The notes beneath the pieces were generated by a model. It saw only the letters and a program-made list of their open reading frames with translations, was not told the DNA's origin and did not search any database. A DNA stretch of 64,000 nucleotides from Paenibacillus tepidiphilus (GTDB taxonomy: Bacteria; Bacillota; Bacilli; Paenibacillales; Paenibacillaceae): contig NZ_VWRQ01000016.1 in assembly GCF_008635795.1 (NCBI RefSeq), positions 62,001-126,000 of the forward strand. The letters are read 5' to 3'. This document shows, in pieces, positions 23,614 through 32,269 of the stretch; positions within the stretch are counted from its first letter, which is position 1, and each line of letters opens with the position of its first letter. The translations under genes were made by a program, and so were the position numbers.

Positions 23614-25008
23614 ATGAGGGATTCATACGAGCTTATTGTCAAAAATGGGGATGTGGTGCTCCCCGGTGAAGTGCGGAGGCTGGACATCGGCGTGCGCGGC
23701 GGCGTCATTGCCGCACTTGAACCATCGCTTTCGGAAGAGGGGGCTGCCCGCGTCATCGATGCAGCCGGACACTATGTGCTTCCGGGCATGATCGATATGC
23801 ATGTCCACTTCAATGAACCGGCCATGGGCCATTGGGAAGGCTTCCGCAGCGGTTCGGCGGCGCTTGCGGCCGGCGGCTGCACCTGTTATGCGGATATGCC
23901 GCTGAACGGGAATCCGCCGACGGTGAATCTGGCGGCGCTGGAGCTCAAGAGCGCGGCGGCGTCCGGGCAATCGGCCGTGGATTATACGCTGTGGGGCGGG
24001 CTCGTGCCCGGGAATCTGGACGATCTGGAGGCACTGGCATCCGCTGGTGTCATCGGCTTCAAAGCCTTCATCTCAAACCCCGGCGGGGAGGGAGAAGGAC
24101 GGTTTCGGGAAGTGGATGACGATACCCTGTATCAAGGGATGAAGCGGATCGCCTCCTTCGGAGGCATCCTCGCCCTGCATGCCGAGAGCGAAGCAATGAC
24201 CGCAGCGCTTGCGGCTGAAGCAGTGCGCAGCGGGAAGAACGGCGCGCGGGATTTCGCCGCCTCGCGCCCGCCGGAAGCTGAGCTTGAGGCGGTGGAGCGG
24301 GCGCTGTTCTATGCGGAACGGACCGGCTGCCGCCTGCATTTCGTGCATATCAGCACGGCGGAGGCCATCGAGCGGATTCATGCCGCCAGGCTGCGCGGCC
24401 TTGATGTGACGGCGGAGACCTGCCCGCATTATTTGCTGCTGACTGAGGACAGCATGGCAGAGCTGGGTCCGGTGGCCAAATGCGCGCCTCCGCTGCGCAG
24501 CAAGGCGGAGCAGGAGAAGCTGTGGGAGGTGCTGGCGGCAGGCAAAATCGACTTCGTCGCATCCGATCACTCCCCGTGTCCGAGCGAGCTGAAGCTGGCG
24601 GACGGCCTCAGCTTCATGGAGGCCTGGGGCGGCATCTCCGGCGCCCAGAGCAGTCTGGAGCTGCTGTTCCACGAAGGCGTCCGTAAGCGCGGGCTTCCGG
24701 TCACCCGGATTGCGGCGCTGCTGGCGGAGCAGCCGGCGCGGCGCTTCGGGCTGGACCGGCGCAAAGGCGCAATCTCCCCCGGACTTGATGCCGACCTGGT
24801 GCTGCTCCATCCGGACTATTCGTATACCTTAGAGGCAGAAGATTTGCTCTACCGCCATAAACACAGTCCATATACCGGCTTGACCTTATCCTGCAAGGTG
24901 ACGGCGACGATCAGCCGCGGCAAGCTTATCTATACCGCCGAAGACGGCATTCTGGACGGAAGCGGCGGACAATGGCTGCAGCTGCGCGAAGGGCAGCCGG
25001 TGTTATGA
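23614..25008 (+). CDS. pucH: allantoinase
   Basis: 464 residues, a dihydroorotase-like amidohydrolase. Visible metal ligands: HVHFNEP (about residues 65-71), the carboxylatable Lys in GVIGFKAFISNPGG (about 145-158), the HAESEAM and HFVHIST histidines, and Asp in ASDHSPCP (about 320). The GHWEGFRSGSAALAAGG stretch is typical of AllB/PucH. The enzyme opens S-allantoin to allantoate. The start is preceded by GGGCGGAGGTGGCGG. The stop overlaps the next gene (ATGA). Confidence 0.93.
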   Translation: MRDSYELIVKNGDVVLPGEVRRLDIGVRGGVIAALEPSLSEEGAARVIDAAGHYVLPGMIDMHVHFNEPAMGHWEGFRSGSAALAAGGCTCYADMPLNGNPPTVNLAALELKSAAASGQSAVDYTLWGGLVPGNLDDLEALASAGVIGFKAFISNPGGEGEGRFREVDDDTLYQGMKRIASFGGILALHAESEAMTAALAAEAVRSGKNGARDFAASRPPEAELEAVERALFYAERTGCRLHFVHISTAEAIERIHAARLRGLDVTAETCPHYLLLTEDSMAELGPVAKCAPPLRSKAEQEKLWEVLAAGKIDFVASDHSPCPSELKLADGLSFMEAWGGISGAQSSLELLFHEGVRKRGLPVTRIAALLAEQPARRFGLDRRKGAISPGLDADLVLLHPDYSYTLEAEDLLYRHKHSPYTGLTLSCKVTATISRGKLIYTAEDGILDGSGGQWLQLREGQPVL

Positions 25009-26243
25009 GCAAGGTGAAGCTGCAGGCTCCGGCTACGGAAATGCTCTTGCTGCTCGAGGAACTGGCGGTCTTCAGCGCTCCCGGCCCCGGGGTGACCCGG
25101 CTGCTGTACACGCCGGAGTGGAAGGGGGCCCAGCATTTTCTGCAGGAGAAGATGGCTGCGGCCGGCCTGGAGACCAGGATGGATGGAGTGGGGAATGTCT
25201 ATGGCAGGTTACCCGGCAGAGAAGCGCATGATAAAGTAATCTTGACCGGATCGCATATAGATACTGTCGTCCACGGCGGTAAATATGACGGCGCCTATGG
25301 TGTAGCTGCCGCGATTACCGCGCTTGGGTATCTGCGGGAGACCTGCGGCCAGCCGCGGCGGACGCTGGAGGCTGTCTCCTTCTGCGAGGAGGAGGGAAGC
25401 CGCTTTCCGCTGACATTTTGGGGATCGGGCCATGTCACGGGACATTATGACGGCGGTGAAGCGGCGGACTGTGCCGACCGTGACGGCATGACGCTGCGGG
25501 CGGCGATGGCCGCCTGCGGTTATCCCGCTTCCGGAGCTGCGGCGCTGCGGGAGGATATCGGCGCTTACGTGGAGCTGCACATTGAGCAGGGCATCGTGCT
25601 GGAACGGGCAGCGCAGCAAATCGGCGTGGTGCAGGCCATCGCCGGTCAGCGCCGGTATACCGCCCGCGTCGGGGGCGCTGCCAATCATGCCGGCACGACG
25701 CCGATGGGCCTGCGGCGCGACGCGCTGGCCGGAGCGGCGGAGATGCTGCTGTGGCTGGAGCGCGCCGCGCAGGACGCCGGCGACCCGCTGGTAGCCACGG
25801 CCGGCCGGCTTGAGACCTATCCCGGCACACCGAATGTCATCCCGGGCGAAGTACGGTTCACCCTGGATATCCGGCACAGCGAGGCCGGGATGCTGGAGCA
25901 GTTCTGTCAGGCTGCTGCAGCGGCCTGTGGCGGAATTGCCCGGCGGCGCGGGCTGACGTTCGCGCTGGAGGAGACGCTGGCCACGGCTCCGGCCCCGATG
26001 GACCGGGAACTGGCCGAGCGCCTGGAGCAGCTCTGCAGCGAGCAGGGCCTTACCCACCACCGCATGGTCAGCGGGGCGGGACATGATGCCCAGCTGTTCG
26101 CGCCGCGCTGCCCGGCGGCCATGCTCTTTGTGCCGAGCCGGGGCGGCGTCAGCCATGCCCCGGAGGAATACAGCTCGCCGGAGGAGCTGGCGGCCGGACT
26201 GAATATTTTGACCGCGCTATTATACGAACTTGCTTATCTGTAG
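25005..26243 (+). CDS. pucF: allantoate amidohydrolase (M20 family)
   Basis: 412 residues from the ATG that overlaps the allantoinase stop; an in-frame ATG at 24972 is possible but lies within pucH. Binuclear-metal motifs: GSHIDTVVHGGKYDGAYG (about residues 79-96), CEEEGSRFP (about 124-132) and the ELHIEQG sequence (about 187-193); the dimerisation-domain GAANHAGTTPM is also clear. It hydrolyses allantoate to ureidoglycine, ammonia and CO2. The related enzymes N-carbamoyl-amino-acid hydrolase and ureidoglycolate amidohydrolase share these motifs, but position next to allantoinase makes PucF/AllC the right call. Confidence 0.9.
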   Translation: MSKVKLQAPATEMLLLLEELAVFSAPGPGVTRLLYTPEWKGAQHFLQEKMAAAGLETRMDGVGNVYGRLPGREAHDKVILTGSHIDTVVHGGKYDGAYGVAAAITALGYLRETCGQPRRTLEAVSFCEEEGSRFPLTFWGSGHVTGHYDGGEAADCADRDGMTLRAAMAACGYPASGAAALREDIGAYVELHIEQGIVLERAAQQIGVVQAIAGQRRYTARVGGAANHAGTTPMGLRRDALAGAAEMLLWLERAAQDAGDPLVATAGRLETYPGTPNVIPGEVRFTLDIRHSEAGMLEQFCQAAAAACGGIARRRGLTFALEETLATAPAPMDRELAERLEQLCSEQGLTHHRMVSGAGHDAQLFAPRCPAAMLFVPSRGGVSHAPEEYSSPEELAAGLNILTALLYELAYL

Positions 26244-26270
26244 AACTGAACCTGTAGGGAGAGATGATTC

Positions 26271-27500
26271 ATGAAGCGGTACGAAGATTTGTCGCCGTCC
26301 TTGCGGTGCATTATGACCCCGGGGCCGGTAGAGGTTGATCCGCGTGTGCTGCGGGCGATGTCTTTTCCGGTGCTTGGGCAGTTTGATCCTGAATTCACCG
26401 ATATTATGAATGAAACCATGGCGATGCTGCGTAAGCTGTTCGTGACGGAGAATCAGTGGGCTTATCCGGTGGATGGAACCTCGCGTTCAGGCATTGAGGC
26501 GCTGATGGTCAGCCTGATTGCCCCGGGCGACCGGGTGCTGGTCCCGATCTTTGGCCGCTTCGGCCATTTGCTGCATGAAATTGCCGAGCGCTGCGGCGCC
26601 GAGGTGTTCACGATTGAGACGGCCTGGGGCGGCATTTTTGACCCGGAAGAGGTAATTGCCGCGATCAGGAACGTACAGCCTGATGTGGTGGCCATTGTTC
26701 ACGGCGAGACCTCTACAGGCCGGGTGCAGCCGCTGGCGGAGATCGGCAGGGCTTGCCGGGAAGCTGATGCTCTCTTGATTGTCGATGCCGTAGCAACCAT
26801 AGGCGGTGTGCCGGTGAAGACGGATGCCTGGATGCTGGACGCGGTGGTCGGCGGGACGCAGAAATGTCTCTCTATTCCATCCGGGATGGCACCTGTGACT
26901 TATAATGCCCGGGCCGAGGCAAAGCTGCTGAAGCGTAAGCAAGTGGAACGCGGGCTTCGCACCGAAGATACAGCTCATGAGCTGCCAGTGGTGCGCAGCA
27001 ATTATCTGGATCTCGGAATGCTTCAGGATTACTGGAGCCCGCAGCGTCTTAATCACCATACGGAGATGACCTCCATGCTGTATGCGCTGCGCGAAGGCCT
27101 GCGGCTGGTGCTGGAGGAGGGGCTGGAGGCGCGTCATGCAAGACACGCACTGCATGAACGGGCGCTGGTGGCCGGGCTCACGGCCATGGGGCTGCAGCTG
27201 TACGGCGATCCGGCCAGCAAGCTGACGGTGGTCACCTGTGTACTGATTCCGGAAGGCATCGACGGTGAAGCGGTGCGGACGATGCTGCTGCAGCATTTCG
27301 GCATTGAGATTGCCAGCTCCTTCGGTCCGCTCAAAGGCAAAATCTGGCGCATCGGCACAATGGGCTACAGCTGCCGCGAGAATAATGTGCTGCGCCTGCT
27401 CGGGGCGCTTGAAGCGGTGCTGCTGCGGCAAGGCTGCAAGCTGCCGTGCGGGCCCGGCGTGCAGGCTGCACTTGACGTATATGAGCAAAACGTTAGATAA
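26271..27500 (+). CDS. pucG: (S)-ureidoglycine-glyoxylate aminotransferase, class V
   Basis: 409 residues, PLP-dependent alanine-glyoxylate type fold. The PLP lysine lies in VVGGTQKCLSIPSGM (about residue 201); the Asp of ALLIVDAVATIGGVPV holds the cofactor nitrogen. The N-terminal MTPGPVEVDPRVLRAM is a standard feature of the family. It transaminates ureidoglycine with glyoxylate to give glycine and oxalurate, as shown for PucG of B. subtilis. The ATG follows AGGGAGAG. It ends the main catabolic run; a terminator lies about 85 bases on. Confidence 0.92.
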   Translation: MKRYEDLSPSLRCIMTPGPVEVDPRVLRAMSFPVLGQFDPEFTDIMNETMAMLRKLFVTENQWAYPVDGTSRSGIEALMVSLIAPGDRVLVPIFGRFGHLLHEIAERCGAEVFTIETAWGGIFDPEEVIAAIRNVQPDVVAIVHGETSTGRVQPLAEIGRACREADALLIVDAVATIGGVPVKTDAWMLDAVVGGTQKCLSIPSGMAPVTYNARAEAKLLKRKQVERGLRTEDTAHELPVVRSNYLDLGMLQDYWSPQRLNHHTEMTSMLYALREGLRLVLEEGLEARHARHALHERALVAGLTAMGLQLYGDPASKLTVVTCVLIPEGIDGEAVRTMLLQHFGIEIASSFGPLKGKIWRIGTMGYSCRENNVLRLLGALEAVLLRQGCKLPCGPGVQAALDVYEQNVR

Positions 27501-27584
27501 TCGCTGTTAATGCGGCAGTCAGCGGAGCGGCTGGAAGGCCAGTGTTATCCGGAGAAGGCGGCAATCCGGCAGTGTTCAACGAGA

Positions 27585-27621
27585 GACGGCTGGCGCCCTG
27601 CGGGGCGGGGCCGTTTTTCTT
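27585..27621 (+). terminator. intrinsic terminator after pucG
   Basis: ACGGC (27586-27590) pairs with GCCGT (27610-27614) around a GCGCCC/GGGGCG inner stem, followed by TTTTTCTT. This ends the puc transcript before the adenine deaminase gene. Confidence 0.75.
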
Positions 27622-27670
27622 AAATATGCGGCCATAAAAAATAGGAATATAAAGTGCCGACTGCAGGCAT

Positions 27671-27731
27671 CCCGGATGTAACAAGCCGGTTGGCCGGCTT
27701 ATGAAGGATTCCTGACGCAAAGCTATCCGGG
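27671..27731 (+). ncRNA. structured leader upstream of adenine deaminase gene
   Basis: CCCGGAT (27671-27677) can pair with ATCCGGG (27725-27731), enclosing a perfect hairpin AAGCCGG-TTGG-CCGGCTT (27683-27700) and a conserved-looking GACGCAAAGCT run. The segment GACGCAAAGC recalls one strand of c-di-GMP-I riboswitches, but the partner GGGCAAACC strand is missing. Best described as a structured 5' UTR of unknown role. Confidence 0.3.
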
Positions 27732-27780
27732 CCATCTTGCCGCACAAGCTATACACGATACTGCGAGGGGAGTGGGATTC

Positions 27781-29583
27781 ATGAAGTTTGCAAGAAAACC
27801 GCTGTCCGACTGCGTGCCGGCGCTGGTCGCCACTGCGCGCGGCGATCTGCCGGCAACGCTGGTCATCACCGGGGGGAAACTGGTTAATGTAGTGTCCGGC
27901 GAAATTCTGGAGGGCATGTCGGTTGCGGTTCAAGGCGAACGTATTGCCTATGTCGGAAAGGATGTGTCCCACACAATCGGGGAGGACACCCGGGTCATCG
28001 ACGCGGCGGGCCGTTATATTGCGCCCGGTCTGCTTGACGGGCACTGCCACATTGAGAGCACGCAGCTGACGGTCAGCGAGTTCGCCCGCGCCGTGCTGCC
28101 GCTGGGCACGACCGGCGGGTTCTTCGACGCGCATGAGATCGCGAATGTATTCGGGCTCAAGGGAATCCGGCTGATGCTGGAAGAGATGCGCGGCACACCG
28201 CTCGCCGCTTACATGCAGGTGGCTTCCTGCGTGCCTTCGGCCGGTCCGGACATCGAGACGACCGGCGCGTCCATCGGACCCGAGGAAGTGGCCGAGGCCT
28301 ATACCTGGGGCGAGGATGTTATCGCACTCGGCGAAGTGATGAATTTCCCGGGCGTTGTGTACGGCGACGAGAAGATGCTGGGCGAAATTCAGGCGACGCT
28401 GCGTGCCGGCCGCTATGTGGATGGGCATTTCACCTGGCCGGCCGACGATTGGCGCCTGCCGGTCTATGCTGCCGCAGGTGTAACGGGCGACCATGAATGT
28501 GTGACGGCCGAGGATGTCATGGAGCGCGTACGGCTCGGCATGTATGCCAAGATGCGCCGCGGCTCCGCCTGGCACGATGTGGCCAAGACGATTACGGCCC
28601 ATACCGAGCATGGCCTGGATACGCGCCGGATGCTGCTGGTGACCGACGACCGCAGCTCGGAATCGCTGCGCGACGAAGGCCATATGGACTTCGTGGTGCG
28701 CCATGCCATTGCCCAGGGCGTGAAGCCGGTGACGGCCTTCCAGATGGCGACGATCAACACGGCGGAGCGCTTTGGCGTCGCCCGCGACATCGGTTCGATT
28801 ACGCCAGGCTCCTGTGCCGATATCATTCTGCTGGACGGGAACCTGGCCGATGTCCAAGTGGCGATGACCATTGCCGCAGGTGTGGTCGTAGCCGAGAACG
28901 GCCAGATGACGGCAGAGCTTCCGGCCTATACGTATCCGCAGGAAGTGCTGGCCTCCGTGCATTTGCGTGAGCTGCCGACCGCTGCGGATTTTATCATTCC
29001 TGCTCCCGTGGACTCCGGTACGGTAGCCACCCGCGTCATCAAAGTCATCGAGAATCATGTCGATACCGAGGAACTGATTCTGGAGCTGCCGGTCCGGGAG
29101 GGCCGGCTTGTGGTTGAGGGCACCTTGAGCAAAATCGCCGTCTTCGAGCGGCACAAAGCCACCGGCAACAAATCTGTCGGTGTAGTGGAAGGCATCGGCT
29201 TCCGCGAGCCGGCCGCGATTGCCATGACCGTGGCCCATGACAGCCACAATGTGCTGGTTATCGGCAACGACGATGAGCTGATGGCCCGGGCGGCGGGAGC
29301 TGTCGCGACGGCGCAGGGCGGGGTTGCTGTCCTCACCGGCTCCGGCACGGTGCTGTTCCCGCTGGCCATCGCCGGGCTGATGTCCGCCGAGCCGTTCGAG
29401 GTGGCGGCCGCCCAATCGGCTGCGGTCAGCAAGGCACTCTATGACGCCGGCTGTACGCTTAACTACGCCTTTATGACCTTGTCATTGCTCGCGCTGGCCG
29501 TCATTCCGGCCTTGCGCATCTCCGACAAGGGACTGGTGCGGATCTCCGCCGGAGGCATTGAGCTGGTTTCCTTATTTGCCTGA
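27781..29583 (+). CDS. adeC: adenine deaminase
   Basis: 600 residues from the ATG at 27781, with GAGGGGAG upstream; an in-frame GTG nine bases earlier is less likely. The AdeC domains are clear: the amidohydrolase barrel with HCHIEST (about residues 88-94), DAHEI, GEVMNFPGVV, DGHFTWP and TDDRSSE, and the C-terminal AdeC-specific domain (from about 420) ending with the LALAVIPALRISDKGLV region. It deaminates adenine to hypoxanthine, feeding xanthine dehydrogenase, so its presence next to puc makes metabolic sense. It has its own leader and terminator and may be separately regulated. Confidence 0.93.
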   Translation: MKFARKPLSDCVPALVATARGDLPATLVITGGKLVNVVSGEILEGMSVAVQGERIAYVGKDVSHTIGEDTRVIDAAGRYIAPGLLDGHCHIESTQLTVSEFARAVLPLGTTGGFFDAHEIANVFGLKGIRLMLEEMRGTPLAAYMQVASCVPSAGPDIETTGASIGPEEVAEAYTWGEDVIALGEVMNFPGVVYGDEKMLGEIQATLRAGRYVDGHFTWPADDWRLPVYAAAGVTGDHECVTAEDVMERVRLGMYAKMRRGSAWHDVAKTITAHTEHGLDTRRMLLVTDDRSSESLRDEGHMDFVVRHAIAQGVKPVTAFQMATINTAERFGVARDIGSITPGSCADIILLDGNLADVQVAMTIAAGVVVAENGQMTAELPAYTYPQEVLASVHLRELPTAADFIIPAPVDSGTVATRVIKVIENHVDTEELILELPVREGRLVVEGTLSKIAVFERHKATGNKSVGVVEGIGFREPAAIAMTVAHDSHNVLVIGNDDELMARAAGAVATAQGGVAVLTGSGTVLFPLAIAGLMSAEPFEVAAAQSAAVSKALYDAGCTLNYAFMTLSLLALAVIPALRISDKGLVRISAGGIELVSLFA

Positions 29584-29667
29584 ATAGTAGATCCGTCTGA
29601 GTTGCCCGCTCCGCCTGAGCTGCCTGGCCGGCATCCCACCATTTGGCGCAGCTTATAACGATTCAAG

Positions 29668-29709
29668 AAGAGTGCCTTCGGCCGTTGCGGCTTGGAGGCA
29701 CTCTTTATT
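29668..29709 (+). terminator. intrinsic terminator after adeC
   Basis: AAGAGTGCCT (29669-29678) pairs with AGGCACTCTT (29695-29704) with a short A/T tail. The loop is about 16 bases. Confidence 0.7.
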
Positions 29710-30155
29710 ATGCGGACGGGATTCTGTATAGCTTCATTTACCCACGACTCCTGATAGACGATCCGGCCTTTATGGTTGGCAAAGACGCCGATGCCCGGTG
29801 AAAGATCATTAAATGTTTAAAAAAAAATCCTTCAGCCGCATATGGTTCCCCATTGTATTTGTCATTTCCCCCTTCAGTCCACAGGGTTAGCTCCCTTGAT
29901 TCCTCAAGCATTTCCACACAAAACCGGCTGCTTTCCTGCCGAAATATGCTGAAAAGGTTACAGTTTTGACATAATGGGCATAATATTAACCAATTCATCA
30001 CAATTTGAAACGGAATTTTATAAAATTTTAATAAAAAACATTAACAAACCTTCTGAAATAGACGATAATACTGTTAAATTCATTAATACTCGTCTAACAG
30101 GATAATTTACGGGCAAATAATAGAAAGACCAAATATGAGGAACGGGGTGGATGAG
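29710..30155. other. AT-rich intergenic region, possibly with a decayed gene
   Basis: No convincing gene. A minus-strand open frame (29738-30001, GTG start, no ribosome binding site) begins VMNWLILCPLCQNC and contains a nine-base T run; a second minus-strand frame beyond it reads FANHKGRIVYQESW for a few codons. This could be a small broken gene, or chance. The right half (29980-30130) is about 70% A+T and probably holds the promoter of the next gene. Confidence 0.3.
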
Positions 30156-30608
30156 ATGATAAGACTCGACACAAAGACCATTGTGGACATTACGATGAAG
30201 CAGATCACCGGGATATTCAAAATGGAACCGCTGGAGCTGAGATTCGTCAACGATTTTCAGGGTGAACAGTATCTGTTGACCAATGACAAGCTGCATCTCA
30301 GCAACCAGCAATACTGGGCTAAAGTAATGGATTGCGTATTCGAAAATCATGTCAGACCGGTTCTGATGTGCGAGGTGCTTTATTTTCTCCGCAACGAGTT
30401 CCTGGAGAGTGACATTAAGCTGACGTTCTCCTACGATTTCGCAGAAGGGGCGAATGGAGCAGCTAGCGCGACGGCCGAGGTGCACTTCAATGATACGCCT
30501 GATCTCCAGCCGGGCGAAATTGCCGAGCTGATTGATCTGGCCTTGACTCTTCAGGACCGCCAATGGTTCGAGGAATTGACTGCTAAATATAAGCAATTGA
30601 CTGCATAA
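30156..30608 (+). CDS. IDEAL-domain-like protein, unknown function
   Basis: 150 residues from the ATG at 30156 with GGGGTGG upstream; another in-frame ATG lies 21 bases earlier. The C-terminal segment ELIDLALTLQDRQWFEELTA (about residues 125-144) fits the IDEAL domain, a short helical motif found in Bacillales proteins such as YpiB and ComK-related adaptors that contact partner proteins. The rest (KQITGIFKMEPLELRFVNDF..., then beta-rich stretches) has no family I recognise. It is monocistronic with a strong terminator. The IDEAL call is by eye and modest. Confidence 0.55.
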   Translation: MIRLDTKTIVDITMKQITGIFKMEPLELRFVNDFQGEQYLLTNDKLHLSNQQYWAKVMDCVFENHVRPVLMCEVLYFLRNEFLESDIKLTFSYDFAEGANGAASATAEVHFNDTPDLQPGEIAELIDLALTLQDRQWFEELTAKYKQLTA

Positions 30609-30642
30609 TCACGCCTGTGAGCAGGAAAAAGCCTGTGAAATA

Positions 30643-30687
30643 TAAACCGCCTTGTCCACTGTTGTGTGTGGACAGGCGGTTTTTTGT
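30643..30687 (+). terminator. strong intrinsic terminator, bidirectional position
   Basis: AAACCGCCTTGTCCAC (about 30644-30659) pairs almost perfectly with GTGGACAGGCGGTTT (30668-30682), then TTTTTT. It lies between the IDEAL-like gene and the convergent ferrochelatase gene. Confidence 0.85.
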
Positions 30688-30763
30688 TAAGAGATTAGAA
30701 ATTATATCTTCCAGGAGCCGTCCGTAGTAGTACGTTATAACAGTCCTCATCAGGTGCCCCGGC

Positions 30764-31783
30764 TTAGTCTTCGAGCCAGCCCTGAGCGTTCACTGCTACA
30801 AGCCGGGCGAGAAAGTCCAGCCACTCGGCGCCCGCATTCAGACACGGGGCAGCGTGTAATTGTCCGGCGTTGCCGCCGCCGGCAGCGAAATGCTCACGGC
30901 CTTCCACGGCTAGCTCATGCAGGGTCTCAAGGCAATCCGTTACAAGCCCTGGAGAGAAGATCAGCGGTCTCCGGATTCCGCGTCCGTGAAGTCCCTTCAA
31001 CACTTCCTCCGTAGAGGGGCCGAGCCATTCTTCACGTCCGAACCGCGATTGGTAGGTGAGGCTCCACTGGTCTTCCCGCCAGTCCATGGCTTCCGCCAGC
31101 AGGCGGCAGGTCTCCTCGCACTGGCCCGGGTAAGGGTCGCCCGTCTGCGCATAGCGGCGGGGGATGCCGTGAAAGCTCAGCACGATATGATCCGGCTCTT
31201 CTTCGAGTCCCTCAAGACAGCGGAGCAGATGCGCTTTCAGGGCGGCGATATAGCCCGGAGCCCGGTAATAGGCATCCACGAAGCGCAGTGCCGGCACAAA
31301 TCGCTTGCTGACCGGCCCCCGCGCCGAGCGGCGTCCCAGCGCAGCGAAGCTGGCGGCGTCATAGACCGAGGCTGTCGTGGTGGACGAGTACTGCGGGAAC
31401 AACGGCACAACAATAATCCGCGTCGCTCCGGCGGCCTCCAGCCGGTTCATCGCCGCGGCCATGTCCGGCTCGCTGTAGGCTAGTCCCAGCTCCACCTGAT
31501 ACCGGCTGCCGAGCAGGTGCTGCAGGCCGGCCTGCTGGGTGCGGGAATGATGCAGCAGCGGTGAGCCTTCAGGCAGCCAGATTTGTTCATATAATCTGGC
31601 GGAGCGGCGGGGCCGGACGCGCAGAACAATGCCGCGCAGCAGCGGCTGCCACAGCAGCGGCGGATAATCAATGATTCGCCGGTCAGAGAGAAATCTCCGC
31701 AGATAGGGGCGAACTTCCTTGGCGTCAGGGGCTGCCGGGGTTCCGATTTGGGCGAGTATGACTCCGATAGGCGGTTGTTTCAT
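30764..31783 (-). CDS. hemH: ferrochelatase
   Basis: 339 residues. The ATG at 31783 has AGGAG ten bases upstream, better than an in-frame TTG six bases further out. The active-site signature LSFHGIPRRYAQTGDPY (about residues 192-208) holds the metal-binding His; the partner Glu is in DCLETLHELAVEGRE near the C-terminus. The region FPQYSSTTTASVYD is also typical. The usual NLGTP start is here LAQIGTP. It inserts iron into a porphyrin; whether coproporphyrin or protoporphyrin is used is not clear, since it differs from the B. subtilis enzyme in length. No other haem gene lies next to it. Confidence 0.9.
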   Translation of the reverse strand: MKQPPIGVILAQIGTPAAPDAKEVRPYLRRFLSDRRIIDYPPLLWQPLLRGIVLRVRPRRSARLYEQIWLPEGSPLLHHSRTQQAGLQHLLGSRYQVELGLAYSEPDMAAAMNRLEAAGATRIIVVPLFPQYSSTTTASVYDAASFAALGRRSARGPVSKRFVPALRFVDAYYRAPGYIAALKAHLLRCLEGLEEEPDHIVLSFHGIPRRYAQTGDPYPGQCEETCRLLAEAMDWREDQWSLTYQSRFGREEWLGPSTEEVLKGLHGRGIRRPLIFSPGLVTDCLETLHELAVEGREHFAAGGGNAGQLHAAPCLNAGAEWLDFLARLVAVNAQGWLED

Positions 31784-32269
31784 CCACAAATGGCTCCTTT
31801 GCTAATCATGACATCGTTATAAAATATCATGAATCTTCCTTTCCTCACAGTGTCTGGAATCACACGAGAAGGATACGCAGGCGAAAACATGAGGAGGAAC
31901 GAGCTGATACAAATATTTTTTTGAGGTAAACCGCCCAAAAGTGATGTTTCTTATAGGGTATGTGATTTTATATACAGATAATAATATTACGATTTTGATA
32001 CCATCAATCCAGAAATTGCCGCGAATAGACTAACGTCCTCTACTTTTGTGAATTTATTCACCTTTTTATGTGAATTCTTTCACCTTTTATCCAATCAAAA
32101 TCCATTAGCTCTACTGGGGAACGGGGAAGGGTCGCGCAGGAACGGAAAGGGGGAGTTGAACATCTTCATGAGGAAACGGGAGTTGCCTCATAAGAATTAG
32201 CAGCGACTGCATGCAAGATCAGTTTAAAGAGCTACATACTACTGGGGATACGGTAAAGGAGAATACGCA
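31784..32269. other. 486-base intergenic region, regulatory
   Basis: AT-rich on the left. Two tandem 22-base units with redox-regulator-like inverted repeats lie at 32048-32091. From 32100 to 32269 the leader is purine-rich and includes a possible 10-codon ORF (ATG at 32169) and a short CATGAGG/CCTCATA hairpin. The 32270 gene has an AAAGGAGA site. I see no longer gene. Confidence 0.5.
32048..32083. promoter_or_regulatory. tandem TGTGA-N6-TCAC operators (Fnr/CRP- or Rex-like)
   Basis: GTGAATTTATTCAC (32048-32061) and GTGAATTCTTTCAC (32070-32083) are inverted repeats with centres exactly 22 bases apart, embedded in a near-perfect 22-base direct repeat (18 of 22 positions). Each contains TGTGA-N6-TCAC, one base short of the Fnr/CRP consensus; the first also fits the Rex pattern TTGTGAA-N4-TTCAC. 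Both regulators respond to redox or oxygen state. The downstream gene encodes a flavinylated secreted protein. Confidence 0.65.

Noticed and set aside
27707..27724. c-di-GMP-I riboswitch before adeC, from GACGCAAAGC
   Set aside because: Only one conserved strand is present; the GGGCAAACC partner and tetraloop-receptor parts are missing.
27493..29415. 640-codon open frame on the minus strand opposite adeC
   Set aside because: It lies wholly antisense to a clear adenine deaminase gene, reads as His/Arg/Gln-rich nonsense and has no ribosome binding site.
29986..29993. TTGGTTAA (minus strand), the core of the B. subtilis PucR box; also at 2247-2254
   Set aside because: The preceding WWWCN positions do not match and neither copy lies upstream of a puc gene.
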